From Crocinitomix catalasitica ATCC 23190 (GTDB taxonomy: Bacteria; Bacteroidota; Bacteroidia; Flavobacteriales_D; Crocinitomicaceae), in assembly GCF_000621625.1 (NCBI RefSeq), contig NZ_JHXV01000025.1:18857-82856 (forward strand): DNA of 64,000 nt, in the 5' to 3' direction. Below the pieces are notes generated by a model, which made no database searches, was not told where the DNA came from, and worked only from the letters and a program-made list of their open reading frames with translations. Of the stretch, positions 51,701 to 61,479 are shown piece by piece. Position numbers and translations under genes: made by a program. The stretch's first letter is position 1; the number at the start of each line of letters is the position of its first letter.

Positions 51701-54282
51701 AATAAGGCTGTTGCTTCATCATCACCATCCAGATGTGCCAGAATATAATCTTTAATGCTATATTGACCTCCTTCTTTAAAGTCTGCCTCCATTAATGGCT
51801 CTAAATAATCACACGGATTAGTTATTTCACAGTCAGCCACATATACCTCTCGAGCAGCATTATAATCCTCTTCATCTAGACTTGGATTTTCTTCTAAATA
51901 AGTTGCCAAAGTTCCATTTTCAGTAATAAAAGCATACTCACATGGGTCAATATCATCGCAATCAGTAGGATCAATATATGTTAACGCCTCATTAATAAAG
52001 AAATTTTCTGAAAGTAAGCATGTTGAATTTTCTTTATATAAATCCCAGTAATAATCAATCGGATCACGCGAAACTATTAACTTTTTTCTTATTTGATAAT
52101 CGCCCATTTTCGGGAATTTGATTTGAAATTCACTCGCTGCTATACCATTTACCCCGCTAAAAGTTAATGGTGTTTCATTGCAACTACTTGGATCAAACTC
52201 TACGATGCTACCAACAGTATATGAAAGATTTACCATTCCTCCTACACTTATTGCTTCACCTTCTCCATTTTTTATCACACAATTCGGATCATCTGATTTA
52301 ATTGTAATTACCATATCGTAAATGCAATCAAAACAAAGATCAACCTCAGGCACTAGACATTCTGCAAAATTTGCTGCTTCAAATTCATATTTAAAATCAT
52401 ATGTAACCCGCTCATCTTCTACAAAATGTGTGTGATTGGTTTCTATAACCCCTTCAATATCATCGGGTACATTATACCGTGATAAGTCTTTAGTTACTGT
52501 CGGATATTCTTCAGGGTCACCCCCAAGATTTCCTTTAATTTGGTCTAATCCATTTGGAGCTTCTCCTGCCATATATGTTGCAATAGTCCTACCCATAGGA
52601 TCAACTATTGCCATACTTAATTGCCCATGAACATCTTTAGTTATTACTTTCGTATAGTTTTCGGACGATGCCGCATCGTTTCCAAACAACTCGTAAACCT
52701 CTAAACCATCAGGTGTTGTGTAATAGTATTCTGTATAGTGTGGAGCCCTATCCTCCGCATCTACTGTTACATCACCTAGCTGGTGGTCGGGACCAAGCCC
52801 TCCTACTCTTTTTATCCGACCTGTTGGATCATCCGCATATTGCACTTGAACAAAAGGATACCCTTCTGCATCTGGTAGATAAGCATTTGCACCTTCTTTG
52901 TCAGGATTATCGGCACTATAATAATTAGCAGCTCCAGCGGAATAAAAAGAATTCATTGGTGGTGCAGCTAAAAATTCTCCACATAATATTTCTGGATCTA
53001 CAACATCTACGTCAAAATGCTCTTTTCCATAAGGGACACCATCTGCAAACATATTTAGATTATCTACATACCCAAGTGTACTTTGATCTACGGGTGCACT
53101 CATTACCCCAATAGCTGGTCTTCCATAGTGATCATAAATAGTGGAACCCACTATAATTTTATCCTGACTATTTAATTTTGCTTGAGACTGCCTTGGTTTA
53201 AGTACTCCATCCATATATGTTACACCAACACTTCTTACTCCCCCTTCAATAAAAGACATTCCAGCACCATAATTAATTTCATTTCCTTCATGTGCTGTTA
53301 TCGCAAAATAATTAGAAGCGTTACTACCAAAATCTGTAACTATCCCTGAACTACCATATAAACTTGCATTATCTGAATTCCATCTTCCCTCTAATGGAAT
53401 TTTAAAATCATCACCTCCACGACCAACGCCTCTATACCTGACTAATATAAACCCTTCTCCATAAACTAAAGGTATGTTATAGGTGTTTTGACCACTAATC
53501 CTAACACGCGTTGCGTTTAAATCAAAATCGTATTCAACTTCGGATGATAAAAGTAATTCTGGGTCACCTGAACCGTCCACTGTTCCCTTATATCTATTTA
53601 CCCAAGTCCACTCCAAATCATAATCTTCTGCGCCCTCCATAAATGGCCAAACTATTTTAAGCTCATCGTCAACTACTTCAATTGAAGTCCCTTCTGAAGG
53701 ATATTCTAATTGATTAAAAGGGTAATATCGTTCGGTTATTATCTCTGATTCTAAGAATAAACAACTTGGAAGTGAACTTGGGGACGACGTTCTAATAATT
53801 TCTACCCAAACTTCACCAACTAACTTTTCAATCGAGACTACTTTAATTTTCACCTCTAAACCATTGCTGAATGGATATACTGATCGATCTTGATAAGTTG
53901 TGCCATTTGCTGGGTCATAATTTACTTCAAGTACTATACCATCAACCGAATTAGAGTGAATTTCAGAACCTACCAATTCTTTATAATCAACATCAATTGT
54001 TATACGATAAGCATAAGATGTACCCCAATAGACCATATCAGACTCATCAATTCCAAATGTGATAGAATTGCTAACCGATGCGACTGAGAATTCTGATTCC
54101 CAAACCTCGTCAATCATCATCCAATATTTATTATCAGCAATATCTAAACTTAATTCGCTATCTATTAATTGATACAAATCATCTTCTTGAGCACGAACAT
54201 TAACTGGCTCAATACCGGCAATAGCTGCGTCGTTTATGACTAACAAAAGTACCGTTAAAATAATTTTGGCTATGTTTCTCAT
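45697..54282 (-). CDS. Giant RHS-repeat protein with metallopeptidase toxin domain
   Basis: The protein has 2,861 residues from ATG at 54280-54282; this start is preferred over an upstream TTG because it gives the signal peptide MRNIAKIILTVLLLVINDAAIAG. A large N-terminal part with cysteine-rich stretches (middle third: CDNEWPF, CDCDAF-type clusters) precedes YD repeats (YDQSGNLVKT, YDHVGRLV, YRYDQLHRF) and the RHS core end (FRQYDPRLGRWKSLDPLAW, DPNG near 2593). After the core, about 265 residues form a separate C-terminal domain with HESHH (2727-2731), a zinc-peptidase HExxH motif, and acidic residues downstream that could be the third ligand. A Lys-rich tail ends it. RHS shells encapsulate such toxin domains. 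Confidence 0.88.
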   Translation of the reverse strand: MRNIAKIILTVLLLVINDAAIAGIEPVNVRAQEDDLYQLIDSELSLDIADNKYWMMIDEVWESEFSVASVSNSITFGIDESDMVYWGTSYAYRITIDVDYKELVGSEIHSNSVDGIVLEVNYDPANGTTYQDRSVYPFSNGLEVKIKVVSIEKLVGEVWVEIIRTSSPSSLPSCLFLESEIITERYYPFNQLEYPSEGTSIEVVDDELKIVWPFMEGAEDYDLEWTWVNRYKGTVDGSGDPELLLSSEVEYDFDLNATRVRISGQNTYNIPLVYGEGFILVRYRGVGRGGDDFKIPLEGRWNSDNASLYGSSGIVTDFGSNASNYFAITAHEGNEINYGAGMSFIEGGVRSVGVTYMDGVLKPRQSQAKLNSQDKIIVGSTIYDHYGRPAIGVMSAPVDQSTLGYVDNLNMFADGVPYGKEHFDVDVVDPEILCGEFLAAPPMNSFYSAGAANYYSADNPDKEGANAYLPDAEGYPFVQVQYADDPTGRIKRVGGLGPDHQLGDVTVDAEDRAPHYTEYYYTTPDGLEVYELFGNDAASSENYTKVITKDVHGQLSMAIVDPMGRTIATYMAGEAPNGLDQIKGNLGGDPEEYPTVTKDLSRYNVPDDIEGVIETNHTHFVEDERVTYDFKYEFEAANFAECLVPEVDLCFDCIYDMVITIKSDDPNCVIKNGEGEAISVGGMVNLSYTVGSIVEFDPSSCNETPLTFSGVNGIAASEFQIKFPKMGDYQIRKKLIVSRDPIDYYWDLYKENSTCLLSENFFINEALTYIDPTDCDDIDPCEYAFITENGTLATYLEENPSLDEEDYNAAREVYVADCEITNPCDYLEPLMEADFKEGGQYSIKDYILAHLDGDDEATALLNALFIDDDITDWRDYAPFLEIDGVTVSTMTNGAGEEVGPPYTGITLAQFADSWKDSWAKQFTHLHPEYCYFEFCGDNSGIYDYEYLLNSVDTYAEACSLGLLNPLPILSGDGDQIFEIGGCSADFDEALLSLPTDPVLLAAIKVILNESYVYADPLEYDIYEYAIYICGDDPSLVTFGTGCNKDKHWRAFRSLYFSKRFRIIELLKDQAVFVTGSGCSPYVDCIGKLNELPCEVVVDGMPYYPFQDKFPRYFDYESAFFDFEEFDFDAYDGVEVAEDAIDDACLSQCEGLADEWMRQLEGCEVLLDGEEETWATGQETYDLVKLKLIEVCAGGCDNEWPFPTQVDNGTVTDDSDPIKANRVYNSFKDVIIDLVGAETLECSHLLITNPRSTDGSESLITNLDDCACNLLLASASAEEFEDENGFLPIDYEAEKCQCDAFDNAGTNNDILEGAEIDALNAAEIFTPNTYPCDIHCIDCASLFDGGTALLSGFTTDFTALGEDDVTYVTHPELFVAYVNEINGSDFTYENLLELIANCNALENVSGTEVYHLLDPKTKEIRDLLNKLTTAGLASDQSDFNLYTLPEYLNASFYLCGDEDVATYDYTPSVTGSSLSFNISNSTCDGNCTLTATFTDGYPSGVGEFANATDAFNNILEFGEIYFLTAINLGELDRFYIDASIELPDGSIEIVQIRINMPCYDFITDHYTTRSGNPSFKICSGEAIYDEDDCLDLMIKEAELAGKENYEEYIAEKKAAFIRDYISSCTQVDEEFNVEYVANRYHYTLLYYDQSGNLVKTVSPKGVHKLDEDKIEELIDHLADPGSNPPVYPEHTFETTYKHNSLNQVVEVNTPDGGTSKYFYDHVGRLVVSQNAKQEDFQRGIITDAYDTGLAVEAYSYTRYDELGRVYEVGEISHPQTMTRERAKNIYLLPGWLDETIYSGTPIIKNNITLMHYDTEYSAAASLEFLAGGYGHTRNRIVATSVISGYVTPTAGEWIYPDPDYVNHYKYDVHGNVQSYLQEINALAQYSNRFRKVDYEYDLISGNPNYIYYQKGKPDQYIHKYVYDGDNRLKEVFTSSKGIIWDRDVNYEYREDGYLARTEIGEMKVQGMDYAYTLHGWLKTLNSGVLNAENDMGRDGRRDGPTEYSANEDEIHGLVAKDALAYTIGYYKNDYIAISDGETDFDNMQIELAGTFLTDATRQNLYNGNITSLITNLTDFEGDKLNVHANAYRYDQLHRFKDMHVYTHDNITSTNSLASAIRDDFETFTTDQFSGNLGNYEVHVDYDANGNITDLIRMNDYVVGDDHSDNGMDKFKYDYGDELTNKLTRVEDFNDSEVLLVGGIPVDFGDIKSDQVEDNYEYHDDGSLKSDKDEEIDYIDWYPSGKIKRIYRTGSSEQSDLYFEYDPMGMRTLKVEMTRTGTTLNTSNLWKYTYYASDANGTTMAIYELDKNDQDKTLQKTESMIYGGSRLGIDVENITVSGSEASKPCNNGGLGSFVFEIKGPSDELFWEAGSVIITFDGTTIADEALWRSPDIGAMAVITDINSSGLDIHASLISESIVGEYYYATIEVIETSVGAFPEGTITTYSSDPLVTITETQAFTAGDCYTQRELGLKYYELINHLGNVMEVVSDRKIAVEDDLTAGVIDYFEADVVQYSDYYPYGMTMPGRNGSISEKYRYAFNGMETDKEVSGSGNSYTTQFRQYDPRLGRWKSLDPLAWKYASKSPFISMSNNPTNRIDPNGDDDYFNSAGKFIGSDNKSTRKIYILTNADVANLKKSNGLIDRNVAHGAGGAILFNNISNGIIKVNAAQGIGDYYAKNNKITYDIGVTKNNNAVMHTNWSGGKKKIFLTYDEDLNFSDFLNDYGNLINVMVHESHHAKNHLYINRSGEKKILRTEWDSQKSAVRHLDTYWYQIHHDSWDDVTRGYKEHVINNMISYLGAIDDKVLLDVWRKKMQEFFDITISIAGGNTDMKGRWVYNEVKLLPKTKPIRINKSKSKSKNEKYLPKY

Positions 54283-54394
54283 CTTGGTTATTCTTTTTTT
54301 AATAAACCACAATTGTTTAAATTGAAATTATTGCTAAGACCAATAAGTCAGGTATTAACTATTTTTTTCATTCCTATATATTGTCATTAATACT

Positions 54395-55096
54395 TTATTT
54401 TAAGTTTTGATCAGTTATAATATGATAATGACTATAATCCCCACGGCCTTTAAATCGTCCATTTTGATCGACATTCAGATACTTCTCAATTGAAAACACA
54501 ATAGGATCAATTTCTGGGTTCATTTTAAAATTTTCGTATTTTAATTGTGTTACTACTTTTACTTCACCTTCTCCAAAATCCATTGGATGTCTATAATAAT
54601 TACGCATTATTTTTAGATAACCGTTTAAATCATAAATCACATCAATTTGAGAAATAGTAGGGAGATCTAAATAATAACTATACCCATCCTTAATTTTTTT
54701 TACTTGACTAACATTGGCTGATAAACTATCCAGATTAACGGCTGATGGTATATTCTCAGTATTGAGATTACTTTGAACAATAATTACTTCTGAAAGTTGA
54801 TCTACTCTCAGCTGGTATTTGCGATTAATCAGGGTAATATTGTCGAATTCTTTCTTATAAAAATTTTGATCCTTGCGGATTAATACACCATTATCAGAAT
54901 CGTCAGGATTTTCAAAATTTATCGGATCATAATAAATACTGTATTCAACATCAATCTTAAATTTTTTTAAATCAATATACAATTGGGTACAATGTTTAAG
55001 TGCTGAAATTGCTATATCCTTATCATTTTCTTTAATAGATGTTCGACTAAATGAAAATAGGAAAAAGAATAGGACTGAAAAAAATATGTATCTCAT
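54395..55096 (-). CDS. Exported protein of unknown function in the RHS operon
   Basis: This 233-residue exported protein has a signal peptide (about 1-18). The mature part is made of alternating strands and polar loops (YQLRVDQLSEVIIV, YSYYLDLPTISQIDVIYDLNGYLKIMRNYY), loosely like LolA-type beta sheets, but I cannot assign a family. It lies between the two giant genes, 11 bp after the SpvB-like gene and about 110 bp before the RHS gene start, so it is probably part of the same operon and may help the export or assembly of one of them. Confidence 0.65.
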   Translation of the reverse strand: MRYIFFSVLFFFLFSFSRTSIKENDKDIAISALKHCTQLYIDLKKFKIDVEYSIYYDPINFENPDDSDNGVLIRKDQNFYKKEFDNITLINRKYQLRVDQLSEVIIVQSNLNTENIPSAVNLDSLSANVSQVKKIKDGYSYYLDLPTISQIDVIYDLNGYLKIMRNYYRHPMDFGEGEVKVVTQLKYENFKMNPEIDPIVFSIEKYLNVDQNGRFKGRGDYSHYHIITDQNLK

Positions 55097-55107
55097 TGTT
55101 TTATTTA

Positions 55108-58100
55108 TTAATTCTGTATTCTAATTCCTGCTCTATTTTCTTGAACAGTTACTCTTCCTCGCTCTGTTTCTTGAATAATTCTGACTAAACTTCCCTCTTC
55201 ATCATACTGATAAAATGTTGCAAAATTTCGACTATCAAGTGTCGCCCAAAGTCTTAGCGTTAAGGGATCGATTACATATGAAACCATCTCACTATTATAA
55301 GGTTGAACACGTACATCATCAAAATAAACATCGTTTAAACCTGTGTTTTTAAGTAAAATATTCGCCGCAACTCCGGCAGGATCCAAATCTCCTCCTGGCA
55401 CGGTGAATTCAACCTCTATTCTTTGCCAACCATCAATAATGTTTGATCTGTTTTCAACAATATCAGATGGAGTAAAACCTAAGAAATCAATTGCTGCACC
55501 ATCGTATGAAGTCACTTGAGTCTCATTTTTAGTTTCTTTTGCCCAAGCTGTTAATACATAACGTTTACCTTCATCTGTACCAACAATAAAATGATGTCCT
55601 GGTATCAATTCTTCCTTTTGAACTACATATGGTATACCATGATCAGTTGCTCCATTAGTAATTGTATTAATTCGATGTCCTGAATAAGCACTTTGAGACA
55701 TTGAAGGGATTTTAAGTGACTTCCTTCCAGAATGAGCGAATTTTGGATTCGTAACGATTTCACTTGTCTCCGTATCGAATCTAAAATGTGGATTAGTACA
55801 ATCTCCATCGACATCATAATCCCGATCTTCAAAACCATCGAATCCGATCTCATAATATCGCGAATTTACAGCTTCTGCAACCTTTAAAGTTTTGTTATAA
55901 CCTAAAAGAATTGAGCTATAAATCCCTATAGCATCTTTAGATTCTAGGTTGTATCCTTCACGATCAAAAATTGTGGCTTGAGCTGCTAATAGCCATTTAT
56001 TAAAAATTTCTTGATTAGAGTTAATACCCCATGTTCCATCGGTATTTTTCCAAAAAGGAATATAATCTATTAGCGTCCCATCTTCTCTTATCCTACCTAG
56101 GGTTTGATCTCTCTCGCCGTCAAAAACAAAGGTTTCCAATAAATTCCAATTCGCTAATAATCCCTGAACATATGGATTTGTTTTTTGTAAAATTGCTAAT
56201 CCACAAAGATCATGTCCATCATACGGCCCAGGTCCATTATCAATTGATAAAGTTGATTTATAGCCAAATGCTCTTTCAGTATATTTCACTGCGCTCGCAT
56301 TCAAAATTTCAGTATGTTCATAGGTCGAATTATAAGGGTCTAATTTTGGTGTTTCATCATCATTCAAACCTAAATGCATAGAAGTTACACTTGCTGCTGT
56401 TGATCCTAATAAATTTCGCTTACCAGAGCGTATCACTTTATATTCGTAACTATGTCCTGATTCTAAAATGTTTTCCGTCGCTACATCCCCAAACCTGTCA
56501 ATTAAATAATAATCTCCTGTACCTTCATTCTTTAATATCCAACATTTACTTTTGTACCCTTCTGCTAAATCGTAAACAGCAATTTCATCCCCAGGATTCA
56601 AAAAATCTTCAAAACTCGCTAAAGTTACTCTAGATGTGCTGAGATCAATAATATCTTGAAATTTTGCACCCCAGTTTTCAGATGCCATACCCATCCCTTT
56701 ATACATCCAATAAGCTGGATAATCGTATTGATAAATTGGTTTACTTTGCTTTCCAGCTTCATGTCTTATTTCAGTTACTACTGGTACACCTGTTTTTTCA
56801 TCAAACAAGAGGTTTTTAGTTGATTTGAGACGTCCATTATCATTTAAAACTATCTCTTTTAATATCCCATTAGAATAAATAACTTTTGTTGTAACAGAAG
56901 ACCTAAAACGGTTGTCTTGAGTTGGGCCTGACATCCAAAAAGATGGTATAGGAACTGGGCCGTTAACTTCCAAACCAAATTGAGTTGCAATGGAACTATG
57001 GTATGATCTAGTTTGATGCAAATCAACGACCATATCAATATCCTTTCCAATAAATTTTTCAGAAATAGCACCTTCCTCATTTACCACAGGCATTTTGTTT
57101 AATAAAACGTTTGATTGGTGATCCTCTGTGTAATATTTGTGTATTAGAGAATATAGTTGATTAGAAGTGCTGTATATTCCAGGAAGATCTATCTCACCTA
57201 CTAAAGGTGCCGAATAAACTTTTTTACTCTTAAATTTCCCATGCATATCATTTATTTGAACCGAATAACCTTGCGACATACTTAAATGATAAAATGAATC
57301 CCCAGTGAACAATGCTGCTAAAGGATTGTTTTTAGTTTTAACTTTTGTATTATTCGCTCGATTGGTATGATCAACAAAACTCGGAAAATCCTTGGCAGTA
57401 TAAAACTCATGGACAGTTTTTCCACTAGCATTCTGATTTACACCATCATAAGTAATGTTTTCAACTTCCACGAGAGCATAAACAACTCGTGATGTTCCAA
57501 AAATCTTTTCTCCAAGCGGTTTCTCCTGATACTCATTATCATTTGCTCTAAATTTTACATCAATTGTATATTTAGTTGGATTCCGATATGAATTCTCGTC
57601 AGCACCTGCTGAGATTGGTTCATACGATGCTACTCCACTACTAATTATACGATAACCTTCATCTAAATCCTCAACAAGGTTATAACTGTATTTTGTACCA
57701 TATTGGGATGAGTTTTCAATAGCTTTAACATCCGCCCAATTATCATTAACTTTAATTGATGCTACTCTATGTCCACCTCCCAGCTTTTCACCAACTTGTC
57801 CTTGATATAATCGAACCCATGACTTCGCTGGTTTGAGTTTTGAAGCAAACCCCATAGATTTAAGCATCGAATTATAGCCTCCAAGAGAAATTATATTTTG
57901 AAATTGAGACTTTCCAACATTAAAAATATCTCTCAATCCGTCACCTTCTTCTTCTGATTCTTCTGAAGGCTTTGGATCATCTTTATCAAAATCTGGTATC
58001 TCTGGTAAATCACCACAGTTATAACCATATGGTATCCCATCTTTATTAGTAAAAATATCTCCTACAATTGGATTTATTGCATTTGGCAAATATTTTCGCA

Positions 58101-61100
58101 TAAATTGCCACGATGCCTTTGTAATTGGATTTGTGCTTTTTCCCCCTTCAGGGGTCTTTTCTTCATCCTTAATATGCACAGCTCTCAAGGGAACTACTGC
58201 TATTTCGTATTCCAAATCATCATCATCATCACGAACACTTATGGAACTCACATCAATTTCAGCATAACCCATCACATATTCATACTTATCCTCAGCGCCT
58301 ACCTTAGGTGAAACAGAAACAAGACATTTAAAATAAATTTCTTTTAAATCGCCAATAAAGTCCCTTTTAAATATTTTTAAAGCATCTGTTTCGGTGGCTA
58401 TAATTGGGTCATCTAAGGCTACATGCATAAACCTGTTTTCTCCAATATCGTCATATAAAACATTTGTACCTTCAAAACCACTAGATTTAGAGAACCCTTT
58501 AAGTTTATACATTTTTGAAGCTTTTTTTTCCATCACATAGCTATAATCGTCAGCTTCAATTTCAATTTCAATTTTACTACCTGATGGAAGATTTATTGAT
58601 TTTAATGTCCATGCCGAAGAGTTTGTATTTGCAACATCCTTATCTTGTTTTGCATATGGATATTCGAAATTAGATAATGGATCGTCTACATCACAACCTG
58701 CAGTTGAGTTTTCAAGATACGACCCCCATCGATCGGCTTCTCCTAGTTTATAATTTGGATTAAGCAGATCATATTCGAAAGTATATTTATGTAATTTCCC
58801 TCTTTCAGCATTGCCATAAGTAAAATATATACTTTTAAGTGTTAATTTACCTCCTTGATTGGCATAAACTCCAGTTTCATCACCTAGAGATAATCCATCA
58901 TTGTTGGGTACATTTTGGCACAACAAATAATCGTATTCAAAATGTACTGTTTTTATAGGAGCTTCATCATTCGCAAGGCCATGGCGCGTATATAAACTGA
59001 TTGAAATTAAACGTTTTGCATTGTTAATGGCTGCTCTACCACCATTTTCATCCGCAACTCCATAACCATCATGGCGATCACCATAATTAAATACTGCCAC
59101 AAAATTCTTCGATTCAATAGAATGTGTGTACCATTGCTCTCTTTCGCCGTATACATAAGTTCCCATATCGTCATACTCGTTTGCCTTTAAACCTTCATTA
59201 AATGCAGCTTTATTTTCCTCAAATGGAAACCTCCACTTAGTCGGCTCACTCATTTTAGAATAATTAAATTTGGTATAACCTCCAAAATCATCTGGAGAAG
59301 GTCCGTCACCGGTTCTATCAATATAATTAGACGATAGAAAAGCAGTTAATAAATGTGAATTTGCACTTGCGGGTAAACGTTTCTTTACGTATAAATTATT
59401 ATCACCTCTTCTATTATTGGTGCTATTGTCGGCGTAAGCATTATCTTCTTCAACTGCTTGATAGGATATTACTCCTTCTTCACAATTAGGCGTTAAATCA
59501 TCTACATTGAAGTTAACACCATATTCATCATCTTGTGTAGAAATAGAATTCAAATTACCTTTTTCAGACTCTAGTTCAGCATTTCTAAATGGATATTTGT
59601 TAGATACATTAAATAACACTTCATCTGTGAAATGATTTACTACTGGGATGCCATATACATACCGAGATCCATCTCCTTTAAGAACATTCATTTCACTCAT
59701 ATGATGTTGTTTTGCTTCAGTTTGTAGTGAACCATAACGTGTTAATGCAACAGATGAAAATTGGCCTCCAGTATAAGTAAAGTTGTTGAGTGTGTGATTA
59801 TCAATTGAATTCAATCCATGATTGGTAGCTTCTCGAGCGGTTAAATATTCAATATTAGTATTCCTAAAATCTCTAATTTCGCGATAATGTCCAGCTCCAG
59901 TAAATGCTTTTTCAGCGTGTACAGCTGATTCTTCAATTGACAAATCTGTATCAACATCTGAAATGAAACTTGCCAACCCAATATGATCCCTTCCTCTTTC
60001 AAGAATCTTTTGACGAAGTGGAAACTTACCTACTAAACTATTATAAAAACTTGTACTTGAACCGGAACGATTTCCTAATTTTTTAAAATAGGTATTTTCA
60101 TATAGTAAACCTGGAGAAGGTTTTGCAATAAACTCATTTACAATTTCATTATCTTCTTTCCATTTTCCTGATTCAGTAAACCCCGTTGAAAAATTAAGAT
60201 TTACCCCAAATTCAAATGACAAAGGATACATGTAACCAAATTCTCCAGAAAAACCGAACCCGTCGATTTTATCAGCTTTTTGAGCTTCAGAAACTATTAA
60301 AACGTCACTTCTAAAGGGGCGAGAACTGAAGCCAACACCTTGGGCGCTAGCGCTGTACACATCGAATGTATGATTTACAATTGGTAAATAAGCAATATTT
60401 TCATTAGGAATAATAAAACCATCTCGATTGAAATCCAAAAGATAATTTTCTGTTTCACTTTTATTTTGCTCATATAAATACCCATAACCGTCAGAAGTTT
60501 GTACGTTCGATTTAATACATGTACTTGTTTTAAAAAATTTACCAACTGCATGTGGGTATACAGTTGCTAATTCAAGTCCAAGATCGAAATCAAAATTATT
60601 TATCGTGACATTTTTTTCAAAACTTACACTGGGAGTATAGGTCACTGTTGATATTGGAAGGCTTGTAGAACTAGACATACCCATCCCTGCTCCATCGGCA
60701 TCTGAAACACCGATACCTGCATTCAAATTAACGTTTTGAAGACCTTGAGCAGTATTCATTGTAAAACCTATGCCAATACTTGCATTCATATTTGACTCAC
60801 CTGGTTTCCCTATACTTAAATTTGCACTTGGTGAAACTGACATCCCATTTTCTGTACTTGATTCTAAGCCAATTCCCAGTCCTAGTGTTGTTAGGCTTTC
60901 TTTTTTTCCAATTGACAACCCAGCTCCCATGCCTACATTAAGACTATAACCTGTGTAATTATTAAAGCTTACCCCAATGTCATGGGAAAAACTTGGTACA
61001 ACTGCCTTATCTTTATCCTTTACATTTTCAAATCCGACTAATTCGACACTCGCACCAATGCTACCTCCCGTGTTGGTCTTTGGCCTGAGATTCATTTCTG

Positions 61101-61479
61101 TAACGATATCATCGCCGTTGAAATCATCTGGTAATCCCCGCTTCATTCTATTCATCGCTCCAACATTTAAGGTCCATCCCAAGCCAACAATAGATGCTTC
61201 CTGTTCCATTGAAACACCTCCATGGTATGCAATATTAATAGGATACCCATCTACATCCATTAATGGTATATTGTAGGTAAAATCGCCAGTAGCCAGATTA
61301 ACCATTTCTGAGGTGGAAGCTGGTTCAAAACTTGCTTGATTTATATCTATTGGCCCACTGGTTAACCCAAAAACTATTGTAGGAAATATTATTTCACCAA
61401 TTAGGTTGAATGCCATTAAAACAGATACACCTTTGGTGATATAAGAATTTCTAATACGTTGTAGCATAATTACTTTCAT
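55108..61479 (-). CDS. Giant SpvB/RHS-like secreted protein
   Basis: This 2,123-residue protein has a hydrophobic signal segment in the first 40 residues. The N-terminal part matches the opening of SpvB/TcdB- and RHS-type shells (VNLATGDFTYNIPLMDVDGYPI, GLGWTLNVGAMNRMKRG). A glycine-rich low-complexity stretch (about 120-290) follows. The long middle has many beta strands, a carbohydrate-binding-like module (about 1950-2060) and a final YD-type repeat (FYQYDEEGSLVRI). No toxin domain follows, so it may be the first half of a two-part shell with the 2,861-residue RHS protein. The ATG overlaps the upstream stop (ATGA). Confidence 0.8.
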   Translation of the reverse strand: MKVIMLQRIRNSYITKGVSVLMAFNLIGEIIFPTIVFGLTSGPIDINQASFEPASTSEMVNLATGDFTYNIPLMDVDGYPINIAYHGGVSMEQEASIVGLGWTLNVGAMNRMKRGLPDDFNGDDIVTEMNLRPKTNTGGSIGASVELVGFENVKDKDKAVVPSFSHDIGVSFNNYTGYSLNVGMGAGLSIGKKESLTTLGLGIGLESSTENGMSVSPSANLSIGKPGESNMNASIGIGFTMNTAQGLQNVNLNAGIGVSDADGAGMGMSSSTSLPISTVTYTPSVSFEKNVTINNFDFDLGLELATVYPHAVGKFFKTSTCIKSNVQTSDGYGYLYEQNKSETENYLLDFNRDGFIIPNENIAYLPIVNHTFDVYSASAQGVGFSSRPFRSDVLIVSEAQKADKIDGFGFSGEFGYMYPLSFEFGVNLNFSTGFTESGKWKEDNEIVNEFIAKPSPGLLYENTYFKKLGNRSGSSTSFYNSLVGKFPLRQKILERGRDHIGLASFISDVDTDLSIEESAVHAEKAFTGAGHYREIRDFRNTNIEYLTAREATNHGLNSIDNHTLNNFTYTGGQFSSVALTRYGSLQTEAKQHHMSEMNVLKGDGSRYVYGIPVVNHFTDEVLFNVSNKYPFRNAELESEKGNLNSISTQDDEYGVNFNVDDLTPNCEEGVISYQAVEEDNAYADNSTNNRRGDNNLYVKKRLPASANSHLLTAFLSSNYIDRTGDGPSPDDFGGYTKFNYSKMSEPTKWRFPFEENKAAFNEGLKANEYDDMGTYVYGEREQWYTHSIESKNFVAVFNYGDRHDGYGVADENGGRAAINNAKRLISISLYTRHGLANDEAPIKTVHFEYDYLLCQNVPNNDGLSLGDETGVYANQGGKLTLKSIYFTYGNAERGKLHKYTFEYDLLNPNYKLGEADRWGSYLENSTAGCDVDDPLSNFEYPYAKQDKDVANTNSSAWTLKSINLPSGSKIEIEIEADDYSYVMEKKASKMYKLKGFSKSSGFEGTNVLYDDIGENRFMHVALDDPIIATETDALKIFKRDFIGDLKEIYFKCLVSVSPKVGAEDKYEYVMGYAEIDVSSISVRDDDDDLEYEIAVVPLRAVHIKDEEKTPEGGKSTNPITKASWQFMRKYLPNAINPIVGDIFTNKDGIPYGYNCGDLPEIPDFDKDDPKPSEESEEEGDGLRDIFNVGKSQFQNIISLGGYNSMLKSMGFASKLKPAKSWVRLYQGQVGEKLGGGHRVASIKVNDNWADVKAIENSSQYGTKYSYNLVEDLDEGYRIISSGVASYEPISAGADENSYRNPTKYTIDVKFRANDNEYQEKPLGEKIFGTSRVVYALVEVENITYDGVNQNASGKTVHEFYTAKDFPSFVDHTNRANNTKVKTKNNPLAALFTGDSFYHLSMSQGYSVQINDMHGKFKSKKVYSAPLVGEIDLPGIYSTSNQLYSLIHKYYTEDHQSNVLLNKMPVVNEEGAISEKFIGKDIDMVVDLHQTRSYHSSIATQFGLEVNGPVPIPSFWMSGPTQDNRFRSSVTTKVIYSNGILKEIVLNDNGRLKSTKNLLFDEKTGVPVVTEIRHEAGKQSKPIYQYDYPAYWMYKGMGMASENWGAKFQDIIDLSTSRVTLASFEDFLNPGDEIAVYDLAEGYKSKCWILKNEGTGDYYLIDRFGDVATENILESGHSYEYKVIRSGKRNLLGSTAASVTSMHLGLNDDETPKLDPYNSTYEHTEILNASAVKYTERAFGYKSTLSIDNGPGPYDGHDLCGLAILQKTNPYVQGLLANWNLLETFVFDGERDQTLGRIREDGTLIDYIPFWKNTDGTWGINSNQEIFNKWLLAAQATIFDREGYNLESKDAIGIYSSILLGYNKTLKVAEAVNSRYYEIGFDGFEDRDYDVDGDCTNPHFRFDTETSEIVTNPKFAHSGRKSLKIPSMSQSAYSGHRINTITNGATDHGIPYVVQKEELIPGHHFIVGTDEGKRYVLTAWAKETKNETQVTSYDGAAIDFLGFTPSDIVENRSNIIDGWQRIEVEFTVPGGDLDPAGVAANILLKNTGLNDVYFDDVRVQPYNSEMVSYVIDPLTLRLWATLDSRNFATFYQYDEEGSLVRIIQETERGRVTVQENRAGIRIQN

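Noticed and set aside
54283..54312. TTG start ten codons upstream for the RHS gene
   Set aside because: The ATG at 54280-54282 gives a standard signal peptide, whereas the longer form would place charged residues in front of it.
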